This document shows positions 38,000 through 50,030 of a stretch of DNA of 64,000 bases, one piece after another. A program made the translations under genes and the position numbers. The notes beneath the pieces were generated by a model. It had not been told where the DNA came from. It did no database searches and saw only the letters and a list, made by a program, of their open reading frames with translations. The stretch covers positions 17,920,001-17,984,000 of the forward strand of contig OU612068.1 in assembly GCA_914767715.1 (NCBI GenBank), read 5' to 3'. Origin of the DNA: Membranipora membranacea. Taxonomy: Eukaryota > Bryozoa > Gymnolaemata > Cheilostomatida > Membraniporidae. Position 1 is the stretch's first letter; each line of letters starts with the position of its first letter.

Positions 38000-40900
38000 T
38001 ACTTCCCATCGCAATGAGTTGTGTAACTCTCTCTGTTGCACGATGAAAAGGCTTTTGTGACGACTTGTTAGTTTGATTTTGTTTCCCTACTGTTGATTTA
38101 ATGTTTCAGATCTTTAGCAGCAATTTTTCTTATTCACTTTCACCCACGATGGAGATACAAAATGGCCTTGCTTATACAGTGTAAGCTGGTTAATTTGAAT
38201 CCTGCAAATACAAAATTCCTGTTAATTACGACACCTGATTATGGTCCCAGCTCAGCCAATGATTTTTACACCCTGTTAATTTGAAGTTGTCTTCCCTGAC
38301 CACGGAAAAAAGTAACCCTGATTCAATTTTAATTTCCATCAGGCCAGGGAGGGTGAGATCCCACCCTCCCTGATCAGGCACTACTAGCATAGCACAATAT
38401 ACAGCAAAAGAAAGTCTGTTTGTCAAATCACTAAAATACTCCCACTTCATTGAGAATTCCCGTTAGCTGGCGTTTTTTAATCAGAACAACTCATAACAAG
38501 AAACAATTTCTTTGGTCTTCTTCTGTCTGAATTTAGTGACTTACATTGTACTTGACTGATGCAATTCTTTATAAATTAAGGTGGCTTTTACTTTCTGTTT
38601 CAGGTGAATCACCATTTATCATAGATACATTGAACAATTCTTGGGCGCTTCAAAACAATTCAGCTCTGCAATTCTGGATGCGCCAAACTTCTGGAGAATC
38701 CAACAACGCTCACCGTCTGATAGTTGGGTGAGGGTATCATGAGTCAAGCAGGCTTGACAGATTTCATAATTTTTTTAGATTTTATTTTTGTGTTTGAGAC
38801 CTCTGACTAAGTGATAGGAATGTTACTTAAAAATCCTACCTCCCTGCATGTACAATAGTTTCCCTGCCAGAATCAAGTTTCACCTGAAACCTGATTTTGC
38901 TATCAACATGATTGTCTTAAATTATTTTGGACCAAAGAATGAACCATCATAACCATTCCGACAACTTACTATTGGGTATGGTTCAGTGTATGGAGAGTGA
39001 CTTTTAAGACAGGGCATATGGAGCTGTGTGAATTCATTGATCTTAACGAAACGCTTATGTCTTGTACCTAATGAGTCATAAATTGAGCAGTGACTATCCT
39101 GACCAAGGAGTTAGACTAACTAACCAGACTGACAAGATTTTTTTTATAGCTTCTAAGTCTATTGACCAAATGTCACAATGGACTGATAAAGACTGACAAT
39201 ATAGGATTACATAAGTCCAATTCACAATACTGTCATAATCAGTAATCACTTATAGAAGAAACATATCCTTCGTTCATCCTACTCTCAGCCTATCAATAAC
39301 TTTGCAATATTCAACCAGGGAGTTTGGGACCCTGATTCAACAGTTAGACAAAACTTTTTAGAAATAGCAGTAGTTGTGTCCCCTTACACATAAAGGACAC
39401 AACTCCTGGATCAAAGTGTAACCTCAACGCTCCAGCAGGGTCCAGGGTTTGAAGCAATTGATTTCATGAAATGAACCTCCTAAAACTTTCAGATTATACA
39501 TCATGCGTTGTGGGAGTGTTGTTAACCTGCCTTGTTGGTGGAAAGTAATATATATATATATATATATAATATAAGGTTATCTTGAAATGATTTTGATTGA
39601 TATTAGACTTAGTAAGTATTAGGGCTTAGCAGTCTTTTTTGACTCGTCTTTACATGAGAGATGGTTGAATTTATTGATATTCCTATTAAGATTTATATAG
39701 TCAATAGTTTTCCATTTAGTTGATACACCTATCAATGTAATAACTCATCCATATTGCACTGAACTGAAAAAATTGTGTACTTATAGTTAGTGTAATAACT
39801 TTAGTAAGTATTGAAATCATAGCCTGGCTTGACTAGCTTGTCAAGACAGGCTAGGTAAATCATATCTTACAGTAGGCAAAAATCTAAATAATTACCTCTA
39901 CACGTTTAGTCAAACAGAGCGACACGCAAACCCAATGATTACCAAAAGTCAGATAGAGATGACTTTGTACTAAGCTCATCATTTCCAGTTTTTAAGCTTA
40001 CTAGAACCAGGGAGTTTTGTCCCAAACTCCCTGCTAGAACTCAACCAATCATTCCTATAATATTACTAATTATCTTCCTCTTAATTATAGTACTTGTCTG
40101 ATCAGTGCTTGTTAATCAAATAAACGAAATAAGAAAGGCTCACTTCAAATATACACATTCTACAGATTAGCCAGTCTGTTCTAGGAGTTGAAGTGATATT
40201 AGTGTTGATGCCAATGGAATTTCCTGGTTCTCACCTGCAAGTTGCTCAAGTTTCCTCATTGCTCTTTTTTTTAGTTAATATTTTGTTCTCCATGCTTTCA
40301 TAGCTTAGAAATAACGTTGCCGTTGTGCATGTTAATTATTGTTTGTGGTATTGTCTTTTTCATGGTATAATATTCATACAGGTGTCCGAAAGGGATTGTA
40401 CAAGTCAAGTTTGCAGCAAGAAACAAAGGCTGTTATGTCCAATAAAATTATTTCTCTTGGCAAATTGGTAGTTTTACCCTCTCACAGCTCTTGTTGACTG
40501 TGCCTTGTTGACTCTTGTTGACTCTTGACTCTTGTTGACTCTTGTTGACTCTTGTTGACTTGTTCCGAGTACACAGACAGTCTTCCTATAGCCTAATAAA
40601 AACCTTCATATGAAAGTCTACCTTAGATTGTGAAATGACACAAATCGAGTTGGTTCTAAATTCACTTGCAAGTTGTCGCTGGAGAGGAGTACCTTAGAGA
40701 GCTTAAATGTGTTGAACCATTACTGTGCAGACCTTAATTTCACATTAAATGCCTAGTTTTGTTTTTCTGGTTGTCCATCATTGCAGATGATGACAGATTT
40801 AACTGCGCTGACATTGTTAATATTAATTATGTAAGTTTTACTTCTGAGGGTCATAATTGTGCCAAGTCAGTCGTCTGATGTCGGTTTTAGCTCTCTTCAT

Positions 40901-41011
40901 GCCTGTCTTTAGTCTCCTAGTATGACAGACGAATGGAAATAATAGCAATAATTATAATATCAATAATAGCAATAGAAATAATAGAATATATATTATGTTA
41001 TTATGTCTTGC

Positions 41012-41015
<4 letters not shown>
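38000..41015. other. Noncoding AT-rich stretch with small repeats
   Basis: It holds a short CAGGGAGGGTGAGATC hairpin near 38345, an AT run near 39549, a TAGCCTG hairpin near 39824 and a decameric minisatellite at 40489-40562. No gene was found. Confidence 0.4.
40489..40562. repeat. CTTGTTGACT minisatellite
   Basis: About seven imperfect copies of a ten-base unit, TCTTGTTGAC, with one short copy. Confidence 0.85.

Positions 41016-41109
<94 letters not shown>
41016..41109. repeat. (TTGA)n microsatellite
   Basis: About 23 uninterrupted copies of ATTG/TTGA. Confidence 0.95.
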
Positions 41110-41299
41110 GAGTACTTTATTATCGATCTAAATACATTAAAAAATGATCTGATTCTTTCTGATTCTCTTGTTCAAGGCTTGGTCATGTTTGCGATCATAG
41201 ATGGCATGATACTTTTATATCAATTAATTCTAGATATAGCTCCTGTGATCCTAGAGTGCTATACTGCTAAAAATAACTTACAGAATATACCAGTGTTTA

Positions 41300-43950
41300 C
41301 CATGCATTCGCTGCTAAAAGTCAGCTAAAAGCACAGCCACTCCCTAACTCGAGTTTCAATTAGCATAAACTTAGCATAGACTTAGCTGATATTTAGCCAT
41401 ATATTGGCTGTTCTGTATCAAGCGGCTATCGCTCACTCATATGTAAAATAGACTAAATGATTATCGATATAAATAACGACCCATCAAAGTGTAATCAAAC
41501 TGCAGTGACCAATAGACATAAAAAGTCACAGACACATAAACTCCTTTGTGTTCAGTGATAGTGTGAGATTTCTCCACAAGGAATATGGGTTTACTTGGCC
41601 GAGTTACAGCAGGGGCTGATTGGAAAATGATAAGTGTCTGCTAAATCTGGCTAAAACTGAGCTAAGTGTCTGCTAAATCCTAATTGAAACCCTGCTCCAG
41701 CTTTTCAGAGAGAGAGAGTTCGGGCATGTATAATACTGGTTGCTCAGAGAGAACCCATTCCCTTAGAATGGCTAGAGCAAACAGCAAGAGTGGAAAACAT
41801 CTCACAGCACAGCCTTGTTTGCTCAACGCACGCGAGTGTTCTCACAACGATGCAGCATGGGTGCTGATTTATTTAATTCACCTAGTTTAGTTCTCAAAAG
41901 CCAGCTGCAGGAGACCAGGGATCCGGTTACTACAACCTCAATTACTACGACCTCAATTACTGCCCCTTGGCTAATTATGAACCTCAACGCTTCAACCTGT
42001 GACATCAAAGTTTCTAAAAAAAGAGAGCAATTAAAAGTCACCACTGTAGATGAGCTGTCCTTGCCTGTTCGAGAGAACCTATTCATGCAGGACATCAGGG
42101 AGGTGGGTGGTTCAATTACAGATTTAGCTGGCTTTTGGTCGTGCATTCACTGCTAAAAGTCAGCTAAAAGCACAGCCACTCACTAACTCGGGATTCAATT
42201 AGCATAAATTTAGCATAGACATAGCTGATGTTTAGCCATATCTTGGCCGTTCTGTAAAAAGCGTCCATCACTCACTCATATGTAATATATGCTTGTTGTT
42301 TAATAATATAAATAACGACCCATCAAAGTGAAATCAAACTGCAGTGACCAATGATCAAAAAAAGGCGCAGTCACATAAACTCTTTTGTGCTCAACGATAG
42401 TGAGGTTTCTCCACAATGAATATCGATTTACTTGGCTTAGTTACAACAGGGGCTAATTGGAACATTGATAAGTGGCTGCTCAATCTGGCTAAATCTCAGC
42501 TAAATGTTTGCTAAAACCTAATTGAAACCTGCCCGAGCTGCTCAGAGAGAACCTATTCCCTTAGATGGGCCTAAGCAGACAGAAAGGGTTGAAAACATCT
42601 CACAACACCACGTTGTTTACTCAGTGCACACGAATGGCGTCACAACAAAGGAGCATTGGTGCTGATTTATTCTATTCACCTAGTTTAGTTCATAAAAGCC
42701 AGTAGCAGCAGACCAGAAACCCAGTTGCTACGACATTGCTTGCTGCTACTCGGCTGATTGTGAACAATGACGCTTCAACCTGTGGCGTCATAGTTTCTAG
42801 GAAAGGGAGATAAGTCACAAGTCACCGCTGCGGATGTGCTGTCCTTGCCTGTTTGGCAGCCTGCCAGGAAGATGGGAAGCCCTGATATTTGAGATAAGCA
42901 AGGTGGAGTTGGAGCAAGCAGAAGATGCACCGCGCCCACCATAGAGAACACAGGCATGTAGGACTTCCACTACTCAGAGAACCTAAGCATGCAGGACAGC
43001 AGGGGGGTGGTTCAATTACAGATTTAGCTGGCTTTTAGCCATGCATCCGCTGCTGAAAGTCAGCTAAAAGCACAGCCACTCATTCCAGGAGGGAGGTGGG
43101 TGGTTCAATTACAGATTTAGCTGAATTTTAGCCGTGCATCCGCTGCTGAAAGTCAGCTAAAAGCACAGCCACTCATTCCAGGGGGAGGTGGGTGGTTCAA
43201 TCACAGATTTAGCTGACTTTTAGCCGTGAATTCGCTGCTGAAAGTTAGCTAAAAGCACAGCCACTCACTATTTCGGGTTTCAATAAGCATAAATTTAGCA
43301 TAGACTTAGCTGATGTTTAGCCATATCTTTTTAGCTGTTTAGCTATCACTCATTCATATGTAATACATGCTAGTTGAGTAATAATATAAATAACGACCCA
43401 TCAAAGTGTAATAAATCTGCAGTGAAAAACAGACATAAAACTCACAGGCAGGTAAACCCATCCGCTGTGTTAAGTGATAGTGTGAGATTTCTCTTCAATG
43501 AAAATCAATCTACTTGGCTGAGTTACAGCAGGAGCTTATTGGAACATTGATAAGTGGCTGCTAAATATGGCTAAAACTAAGCTAAGTGTTTGCTAAATCT
43601 TAATTGAAACATGCCCCAGCTGCTCAGAGAGAGCCCGGCATGCAAAATACCAGCTGCTCAGAGAGAACCCATTCCCTTAGATGGGCTAAAGCGGACAGCA
43701 AGGGTGGAAAACATCTCATAACAGAGCAATGTTTGCTTAGCGCACTGGAGTGGTGTCACTACAATGCAGCACGGGTGCTTTGTTTAATTAAATCCACCCA
43801 GTTTAGTCCTTAAAATCCAGTAGCATGAGACCAGGGACCAAATTACCCCGACCCTATTACTACAACCTCAATAACAACGACCTCAATTGCTGCTTTTTGG
43901 CTGATTGCTGATCGCTTCAACCTGTGGCGTCATAATATCTAGGAAACACT
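41300..43950. repeat. Satellite-like tandem array, unit about 0.85-1.1 kb with inner 93-bp repeats
   Basis: The anchor GTCAGCTAAAAGCACAGCCA (or a one-base variant) occurs near 41320, 42160, 43063, 43155 and 43247. Each full unit continues with ATTCAATTAGCATAAA, TAAATAACGACCCATCAAAG, TCAGAGAGAACC and GAAAACATCTCA in the same order. The third unit opens with three extra copies of a 93-base segment. Reading frames inside the units are not conserved between copies, so this looks noncoding. Confidence 0.9.
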
Positions 43951-44745
43951 TATTGGGTCAAAATAAGCTTTAATCTGGTCAATTAGCCTATCTCAATGAT
44001 TTTTATGCATGGCACAGGCAGGTCAATTTAGCTAAACTCCAAACTTGTAAGTCCCATCCTGGTAGTCAATGGCTATTAGGGTGCGGGATCACACAAACCT
44101 TGTTTTTTTTAAAAAGTCAAATAAAATAAAAAATATGCTAAAATCACAAATATTTTACCCTTGTTGATGAGCAGCACTGAAAGATTTTGAGAAGATGCTT
44201 ATGATAAGACGCTTGATGGCCAGTCAAAACGACCTAACTCATGGCAAAATGTCCCATCTCAAACACTTGCGGATTTGTTTCAGTTCTAATCTGGTTAAAT
44301 AAGACTATCTCAAGGATTTTTATGCATGGCACAGGCATGTAAATTTAGCTCACTCCAAATTTAGCACCTTAGCAAACTTAGTGACTCAATAAACTGGCCA
44401 GGTAACTTCAAATGTCACCTTTTGGTGAATGCGGCAAGATTTCTTTCATGTACTTAAAAGACCAAGGTGTCTCTGACACAAGTAATTACACTGCATTTTG
44501 TGTGGGATGCCACATCGACTTGCCTCTATCGTGGTGTGGTTGATGGCTTGGCTACCGGATGGACTATGTCCCATCTTGGTAGTCAATTGCTTATGGAGTG
44601 CAGGGTCGCATCACACAAATCGTTTATGAAAAATCATATAAAAGACAAAATACAAAAATACAACCATTTCTCCCATGCTGAGTGACACTGAAAGATTTTG
44701 AGAAGATGGCCTTGCAATGGCAAGTCAAAACAACTTAACTTATGA
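43950..44745. repeat. Two diverged tandem copies of a ~400-bp unit
   Basis: Copies at about 43970-44240 and 44285-44735 share GATTTTTATGCATGGCACAG, GGTAGTCAAT, GGGATCACACAAA-like and TGAAAGATTTTGAGAAGATG blocks in the same order. Confidence 0.8.
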
Positions 44746-45354
44746 TTAACAACAAATCAGTCATCCATTTACATGGTGTTGTTGCTGAACTGGCTGAAGA
44801 AATTAGACTGCCGAAGGCAGGTGTAGAGGCTGACTGCCCGAATCACATTGTAGCGTTGTGATGTAATCTGTTGTCCTAGTGCAGTGTAGGTACAGGTATC
44901 CTAGTGGCTACTAAACTATTAATCGTTGTACCATATATAATAATAATAGTAATAATAATAATATGTCTAATAAGACTAAAATAATGCTAAAAATAATATG
45001 TCCCTTCAGTTTTTTTAAGTCAGCGACTAATATAATGATATGGTGATTATGGGGCTACCCCTCTATAGCATCCAATCCGCTCATCACCCGATCCCAGATC
45101 ACCCCAAGTAGCTGTATTGTTTATTATTTAAACTCACTATTGCTTTCAGTTTGTTATCTTCTTCCTTGACACAGTAAAACGTTCAAATGTTAAGAATTGA
45201 TGACGATAACTTAAACACTTGATTATGTAATATGTTGTCTACCTCTGCTGCCGATGTGAACCAGTTCAATAATGAAATCTATGCAACATACTGGAACTGT
45301 CTTAATATTAACATGAGTAAATGGTGGGAGGGGTTGAATTATTGAGTAGTTTGC

Positions 45355-46365
45355 AGCCTTGTAGTAGGTGGCGGTGGTCTTGTCATGCTCATTTCCACTT
45401 GGAGATACAGTTTTCTGTGAAATAATATATATGCGACGTTGGCCTTTGTAGGCCCAACATTGCAATAATAGTGAATAAATAAAAATAATAAAATAAGTAT
45501 ACATTTCAATATCTGAGTATTGCTATCTGCCTGAGATTATGGTGCAACTTGTGTTCGGGGATGTTATTTCAAAAAATAAAAATTATAATAATTATACCAT
45601 ATTCATGGCATCGTCTTTGGGGAGTTCTCTGTGAAATAAAGTATGTGCGGCGCTTGCTTTTGAAGGCCCAACATGGCATGGTCTTATATATCATCTGCTA
45701 GGTTGATCACAAATATCTCAACAAACATCACAACAGTGTCGGAAAGTTTACATGATGACTGTTCATGGTCAGACGGAGAACATATTTGATGGTTTCTTGT
45801 CAGGATATTAAATTTAAATTATAATGTTTTATAGTTGTTAACGTGATCTTGTGTGTGATTGTCTTTTGGTATTATGGTAACAGTAACAGCCATCACTTAA
45901 CAAATACATAATGAATAAATATAAATAGTAAGCATACATTTTAATATACATAGTATTGTTATCTGTACGATATTGTACACAGTTTGTATTTGGTGATGTT
46001 ATTGATTATTATACAAAATAAGATTTATGGTCTGGGGGGGGTATAATTAGCTTAGTAGTTAGCAGCCTTGTACAAGGTGGCGGTCGTCTTATCATGCTCA
46101 TCTCAATATGGAGATACAGTTTTCTGTGAAATAATGTATATGCGGTGTTGGCCTTTGTAGGCACAACGTGGCAATAATAATAAATAAATATAAACAAGTA
46201 TACATTTGTCTGTGGTGCAGCTTGTATTCGGTGATGTTATTTAAATAAAGTAAAATTTATAATAATTATTCATGCCTCGTACTAGGTGGCGGTGGTCTTA
46301 TCATGCTCATTTCTACTTGGAAATATAGATCTCCGTGAAATAATGATTATGTGGCTAATATACAA
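45355..46365. repeat. Dispersed/tandem block with GGTGGCGGTGGTCTT units
   Basis: The sequence TAGGTGGCGGTGGTCTTGTC, then GGAGATACAGTTTTCTGTGA, GTTGGCCTTTGTAGGC and an ATAAATA-rich tail, occurs at 45365-45500, again at 46075-46210 and in part near 45625-45680 and 46280-46340. Units are separated by unrelated AT-rich DNA. Confidence 0.8.
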
Positions 46366-48000
46366 GTGAAAGATACAAGTGAATGATCATGACTCAATAT
46401 TGATTAAAATGATCAATATTAGTCCACATAATGCAAAATGCGATAAGTCATGATGATTTCAATCTAAAAATGTAAATTTAATAAGTGGGTTCAAAGTTGT
46501 GTGCCCGATAAATTTAGTAGACAACTCTTTATGACACAACTGACTGTATTGACTGAGACTATCCCATCCTACCTGGACTGACTGTGCAAATTATTTTCAT
46601 TTATAATAATTTGAACTTTAGATACTTACCTGAATTTATGCTCCATAAGTCTCCTTTAAAAAGTCACTCGAGATCACTCAATGACCACGACCAAGTTTTT
46701 TACTGTCTATTGTAAATAACACCATGTCCCCGTCCCATGGCCAATGTCAGGTAAGTATGAAGTCTTGTTTTGATAGTGAAATGTATTTTCAAGTGTTTAC
46801 AAAATAATGTCAGGCGGGTAATCATGCGTCTAAAGCTCTGATGTAAGCTGTTTGTGTATTCTAGTCATTTAATCAGAGGTCTCAAATAACTATCTGCTTT
46901 TCAAAATGCTCATAAAATCAACAAATCTGAGGCACAATAGGCCCACTGAGTATTTTTGCTGCTAGTTGAGCAGTGCAATTTTTTCCTTACGTGTTTTACT
47001 GCTGAATTGTGACAGATTTGATTTACAATAATAATAATAATACATTATTATTGTCAGCAAAAAATTCATCGCTTCTAATTTTTGTGCGAAGTTGATTATG
47101 TACTACCTCACACTTCCTTAGTATTCATGCACAGTTTTTTAGTTTTTTTTTGTCAAGAGTGCAAGCTGAGAAAATAAATGTAAGTGACCATATAAAAAAC
47201 GATTTGTATTCTGAAAATTCGTATGCAATAGGTATTGGTTCAATGTTACTCATGTTTCTTAGTAAGTATTGCGAATTATCCTTTATGATGGCATGCAGGG
47301 AACCTTCAGCAAACATTGAGCTACAGTTAGTGAGAAAATATTGGGGTGCACAACTCTGAACAAGGAATTACTTTAAAATACAAAAAAAATCCCCACTTAA
47401 AGACCACCTAAAGACCAATGCATGTTATAGCCAGGCAGTTACTTCTGATAAAATTATGTCAGATTTGCATGATAAAAAAAGTTGATGGGTATTGGTCTTT
47501 GGGTAGCCTTTAAGATCAATCTGCCCGCAATTTGTTCTAATGGATAGGGGCCGTTAATTGTACCTATAACCAAGGAGTAACAGCGAAGCATTGGGTATAC
47601 ATATTGACAAGAAGCAAATAAAAAGAATTTCCAAAATGGTGGCCATTGTGCAGAGGCTACCATTATAAATAGACAGTGCCATTATCACATATAAAAAGAA
47701 TTTGGGAGTTATTTCTCCTTTCCCCTGTTACTCCTTGCTATAACTATTCTTCCTCCTCTATTATTATCAAAGCAACTGTACTGTCTAATTAGCTCAAATA
47801 TCTGCTTCATTTACCTCGCTCACAGCTCAGATTTTCCAATTAGCGGACTCGACAAAACCTTGCATAGGTTTTTGTCACATGTTCTAGCGACATGTGGCGC
47901 GAATTTGACCCAGTCTGCTTGAGCCTTTAAATCTAAAAGACCTTGTCCAGAACTGTAATTGTATGGAAATGAGTGTTAACAATTTTTTTCAGAAAATCAT
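46366..48000. other. Noncoding AT-rich stretch
   Basis: No open frame joins into a gene and no clear repeat was found. Confidence 0.4.
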
Positions 48001-48475
48001 AACTTCTCGGCCTCTTGGCTAAGATCAAAGTGTCATGGCCAATTTGGCTGATTAGTGCCAGTTCAGTTTTGGCAGCTTGCTGCACACTTATGATTAGGAG
48101 GTCCTCTATGGCCTCACCTCTAGGATGTATTCTAGTTTTCTAGAATGTATCACATTCTCAGTATGAGGATTGGGGCACCTTGCGTCCCTCTTTAGGGGCA
48201 GCCCAATCTTCTGTTTCTTAGCAAACAGCAAATCATAATAACTTCTCGGCCTATTGGCTAAGATCAAAGTGTCACTGCCAATGGCCGATTAGTGCCAGTT
48301 CAGTTTTGGCAGCTCGCTGCACACCCAAGATTAGGAGGTCCACCATGGCCTCACCTCTAGGATGCATTCTAGTTTTCTAGGATGTATCACATTCTCAGTA
48401 TGAGGATTTAGGGCACCTTGCGTCCCTCTTTAAGGGCAGCCCAATCTTCTGTTTCTTCGCAAACAGCAAATCATA
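48001..48475 (+). mobile_element. Tandem pair of U2-snRNA-headed SINE-like elements
   Basis: Units start at 48001 and about 48239 and are about 90% alike. Each begins with a sequence very close to the 5' end of U2 snRNA (CTTCTCGGCCT.TTGGCTAA followed by GATCAA and GTGT), then leaves U2 for an unrelated body (GCCAGTTCAGTTTTGGCAGC … CACATTCTCAGTATGAGGAT … GGGCAGCCCAATCTTCTG). Both end in AACAGCAAATCATAATAACT. The U2 core beyond about 35 bases, including the branch-site region and Sm site, is missing, so this is not a functional U2 gene. Confidence 0.75.
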
Positions 48476-48837
48476 ATAACTCAACCCTAAAGAGATTTGC
48501 AAACCCTTTGAACAGTATCAGCACAAAACTGGACTATTCTTCAATAAATAAAATATGTGAATTCACTAAAAGGAGGGCGCTGGGGGTTCCTTTTTATTTT
48601 AAACTTTGTTGTTTATATCCCATAACAAATGTTGTAAGTGCCTTGACCGTCAATGGATTAAGGAAATCTTGTCAGCTAAACAGAGTTGTTTCCTCATTTG
48701 AGCTGCGAGCACGACTCTTTAATAACCGACTTGTGCAATATCACTCTGCTTTCACAGAGAGAACAAACTTGTTCCTAGTGTAAATACTGTTGATCAAACC
48801 AGTGAGGGTCAGCTGAGACTGCTGTACGGATATGTAA

Positions 48838-48915
48838 AGTCTAAGTGCTCAGACAGCTCCAATGCGAGTTTGTTGCCACTAACTCGCATTGGAGCCGTCT
48901 GAGCACTCAGACTAA
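48838..48915. mobile_element. Small foldback element, AGTCTAAGTGCTCAG family
   Basis: AGTCTAAGTGCTCAGACAGC and its inverted copy flank a loop of about 10 bases, GTTGCCACTA. It shares termini with the element at 57779. Confidence 0.85.
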
Positions 48916-49293
48916 GATATGTAAAATCATGGTGAGGATGCACAAACCAACTGCTCTGCTTGTACCCACTTTAACATTCTGTATGAAAATTTGAGTGGAA
49001 AAATTCACGATTTAAAAAATGAGGGAATTCAAAATTTCAAACACATAGCACAACATCATAGCTGCATGAATAGCAGCGAAGCAGTCAGACTGAGAATCAA
49101 ACCTATAATCCATGATTAAAATCTATACAAATGGCACAGCACACAAGAGTAAATACACTATGTTCCCATGTGTCAATTTTGTAAGGATTTCGGGAGTAAT
49201 CGCCGCATGGAAACGGCATTAAAGTCAAATTCAGATTGTGACGAATGACTTTTTGGACGTGAATATTCATACCGTGTTTATTCGACCCATAAT

Positions 49294-49436
49294 TGACGGC
49301 GTGGCTGAATGGTTAGCGCGCTTGCACAAAGCAGGGGAATAATGTTCTCGGTAGGAGGGGGGAAAAGGGGAAAAGAAAACAATGCCTTCAAAGGGATTAC
49401 ACGCGGCAGGCCGGGGTTCAAATCCCGGCCGCGGCA
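49294..49436 (+). tRNA. tRNA-like sequence interrupted by an insert (pseudogene or SINE head)
   Basis: The 5' part, GACGGCGTGGCTGAATGG then TTAGCGCG, has an A-box-like D arm. The 3' part has a perfect T arm and B box (CCGGGGTTCAAATCCCGG) followed by CGCGGCA. Between them lies CTTGC-ACAAA-GCAGG and about 65 extra bases of purine-rich DNA, far longer than a usual variable arm or intron. The acceptor stem pairs only in part. No anticodon can be assigned safely. Confidence 0.4.
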
Positions 49437-50030
49437 GATTCTTTTCATGTTTTTCCCATCATGGGAATAGTTAGAATCCAGTGGAGTTGGAGTGAACCAC
49501 AAGATCGAAGCATGGGACCATATAGTGATAGTCAGTTTGATCAAGTCCTTGGTTTGATGGGCATGAGGTTTAGTTGGCTTAAGCAAATAATGGGAAAGAG
49601 GCATGTTATGAAAAACACACAAAGACGGTATCGTTCTGGTTATAGGATTCGAACTTGAATCAGAATAGTGCCAGCCTCGTGGAACATATGAATTGGCAGC
49701 TACAGTGCATGTTAAAATGTGAGTATTGTATGAACAGTTTAAGCGTAGCTGTTATAAGGTGCATGAATATATATTGTGTTCTTTGCATGAAAAAATATGC
49801 CACATTTATGTCTCAATTTTTTGTTATAATAATGATAAAATGACAATAATAAAAAGAAAAAATAAATATAATAAAGAAAAAGAAACATGATCCAAAGAAC
49901 GAGTTTGTTAACCCTCGGTGATAGAAGTATACTTATATGGCTAACAGTGAGCCGCACCCAAAACCCGACTTTTGCAATATCACCTGTCATCATAGAGAAC
50001 AAACTATGCTAGTCCAGAGCATACTATGGA

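Larger units (their letters stand above)
34300..38000. repeat. Diverged tandem array, unit about 1 kb, three to four copies
   Basis: Several landmarks recur in order. The block AATACCAGGGAGT plus ATCTGAGTTG occurs near 35185, 36298 and 37312. The block GCAGCTACTAGCAAC is near 36703 and 37909. The phrase CTGTCAGTACTTATAAG is near 34436 and 35394. On the minus strand a coding-like segment (VDETAG/TTG..TNRTWG) recurs near 34960, 35890 and 36850. Copies differ by many substitutions and indels, so the array is old. Confidence 0.75.

Noticed and set aside
41016-41109. CRISPR-like array
   Set aside because: It is a simple tetranucleotide microsatellite in animal DNA with no spacers.
41684-42156. 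Overlapping plus and minus frames of 68-113 codons in the satellite-like array
   Set aside because: The frames are not kept in the other units of the array, and no splice or domain evidence supports them.
48001-48190. A functional U2 snRNA gene
   Set aside because: Only the first 35 or so bases match U2; the branch-site pairing region and Sm site do not follow, and the body is shared with the second copy and unrelated to U2.
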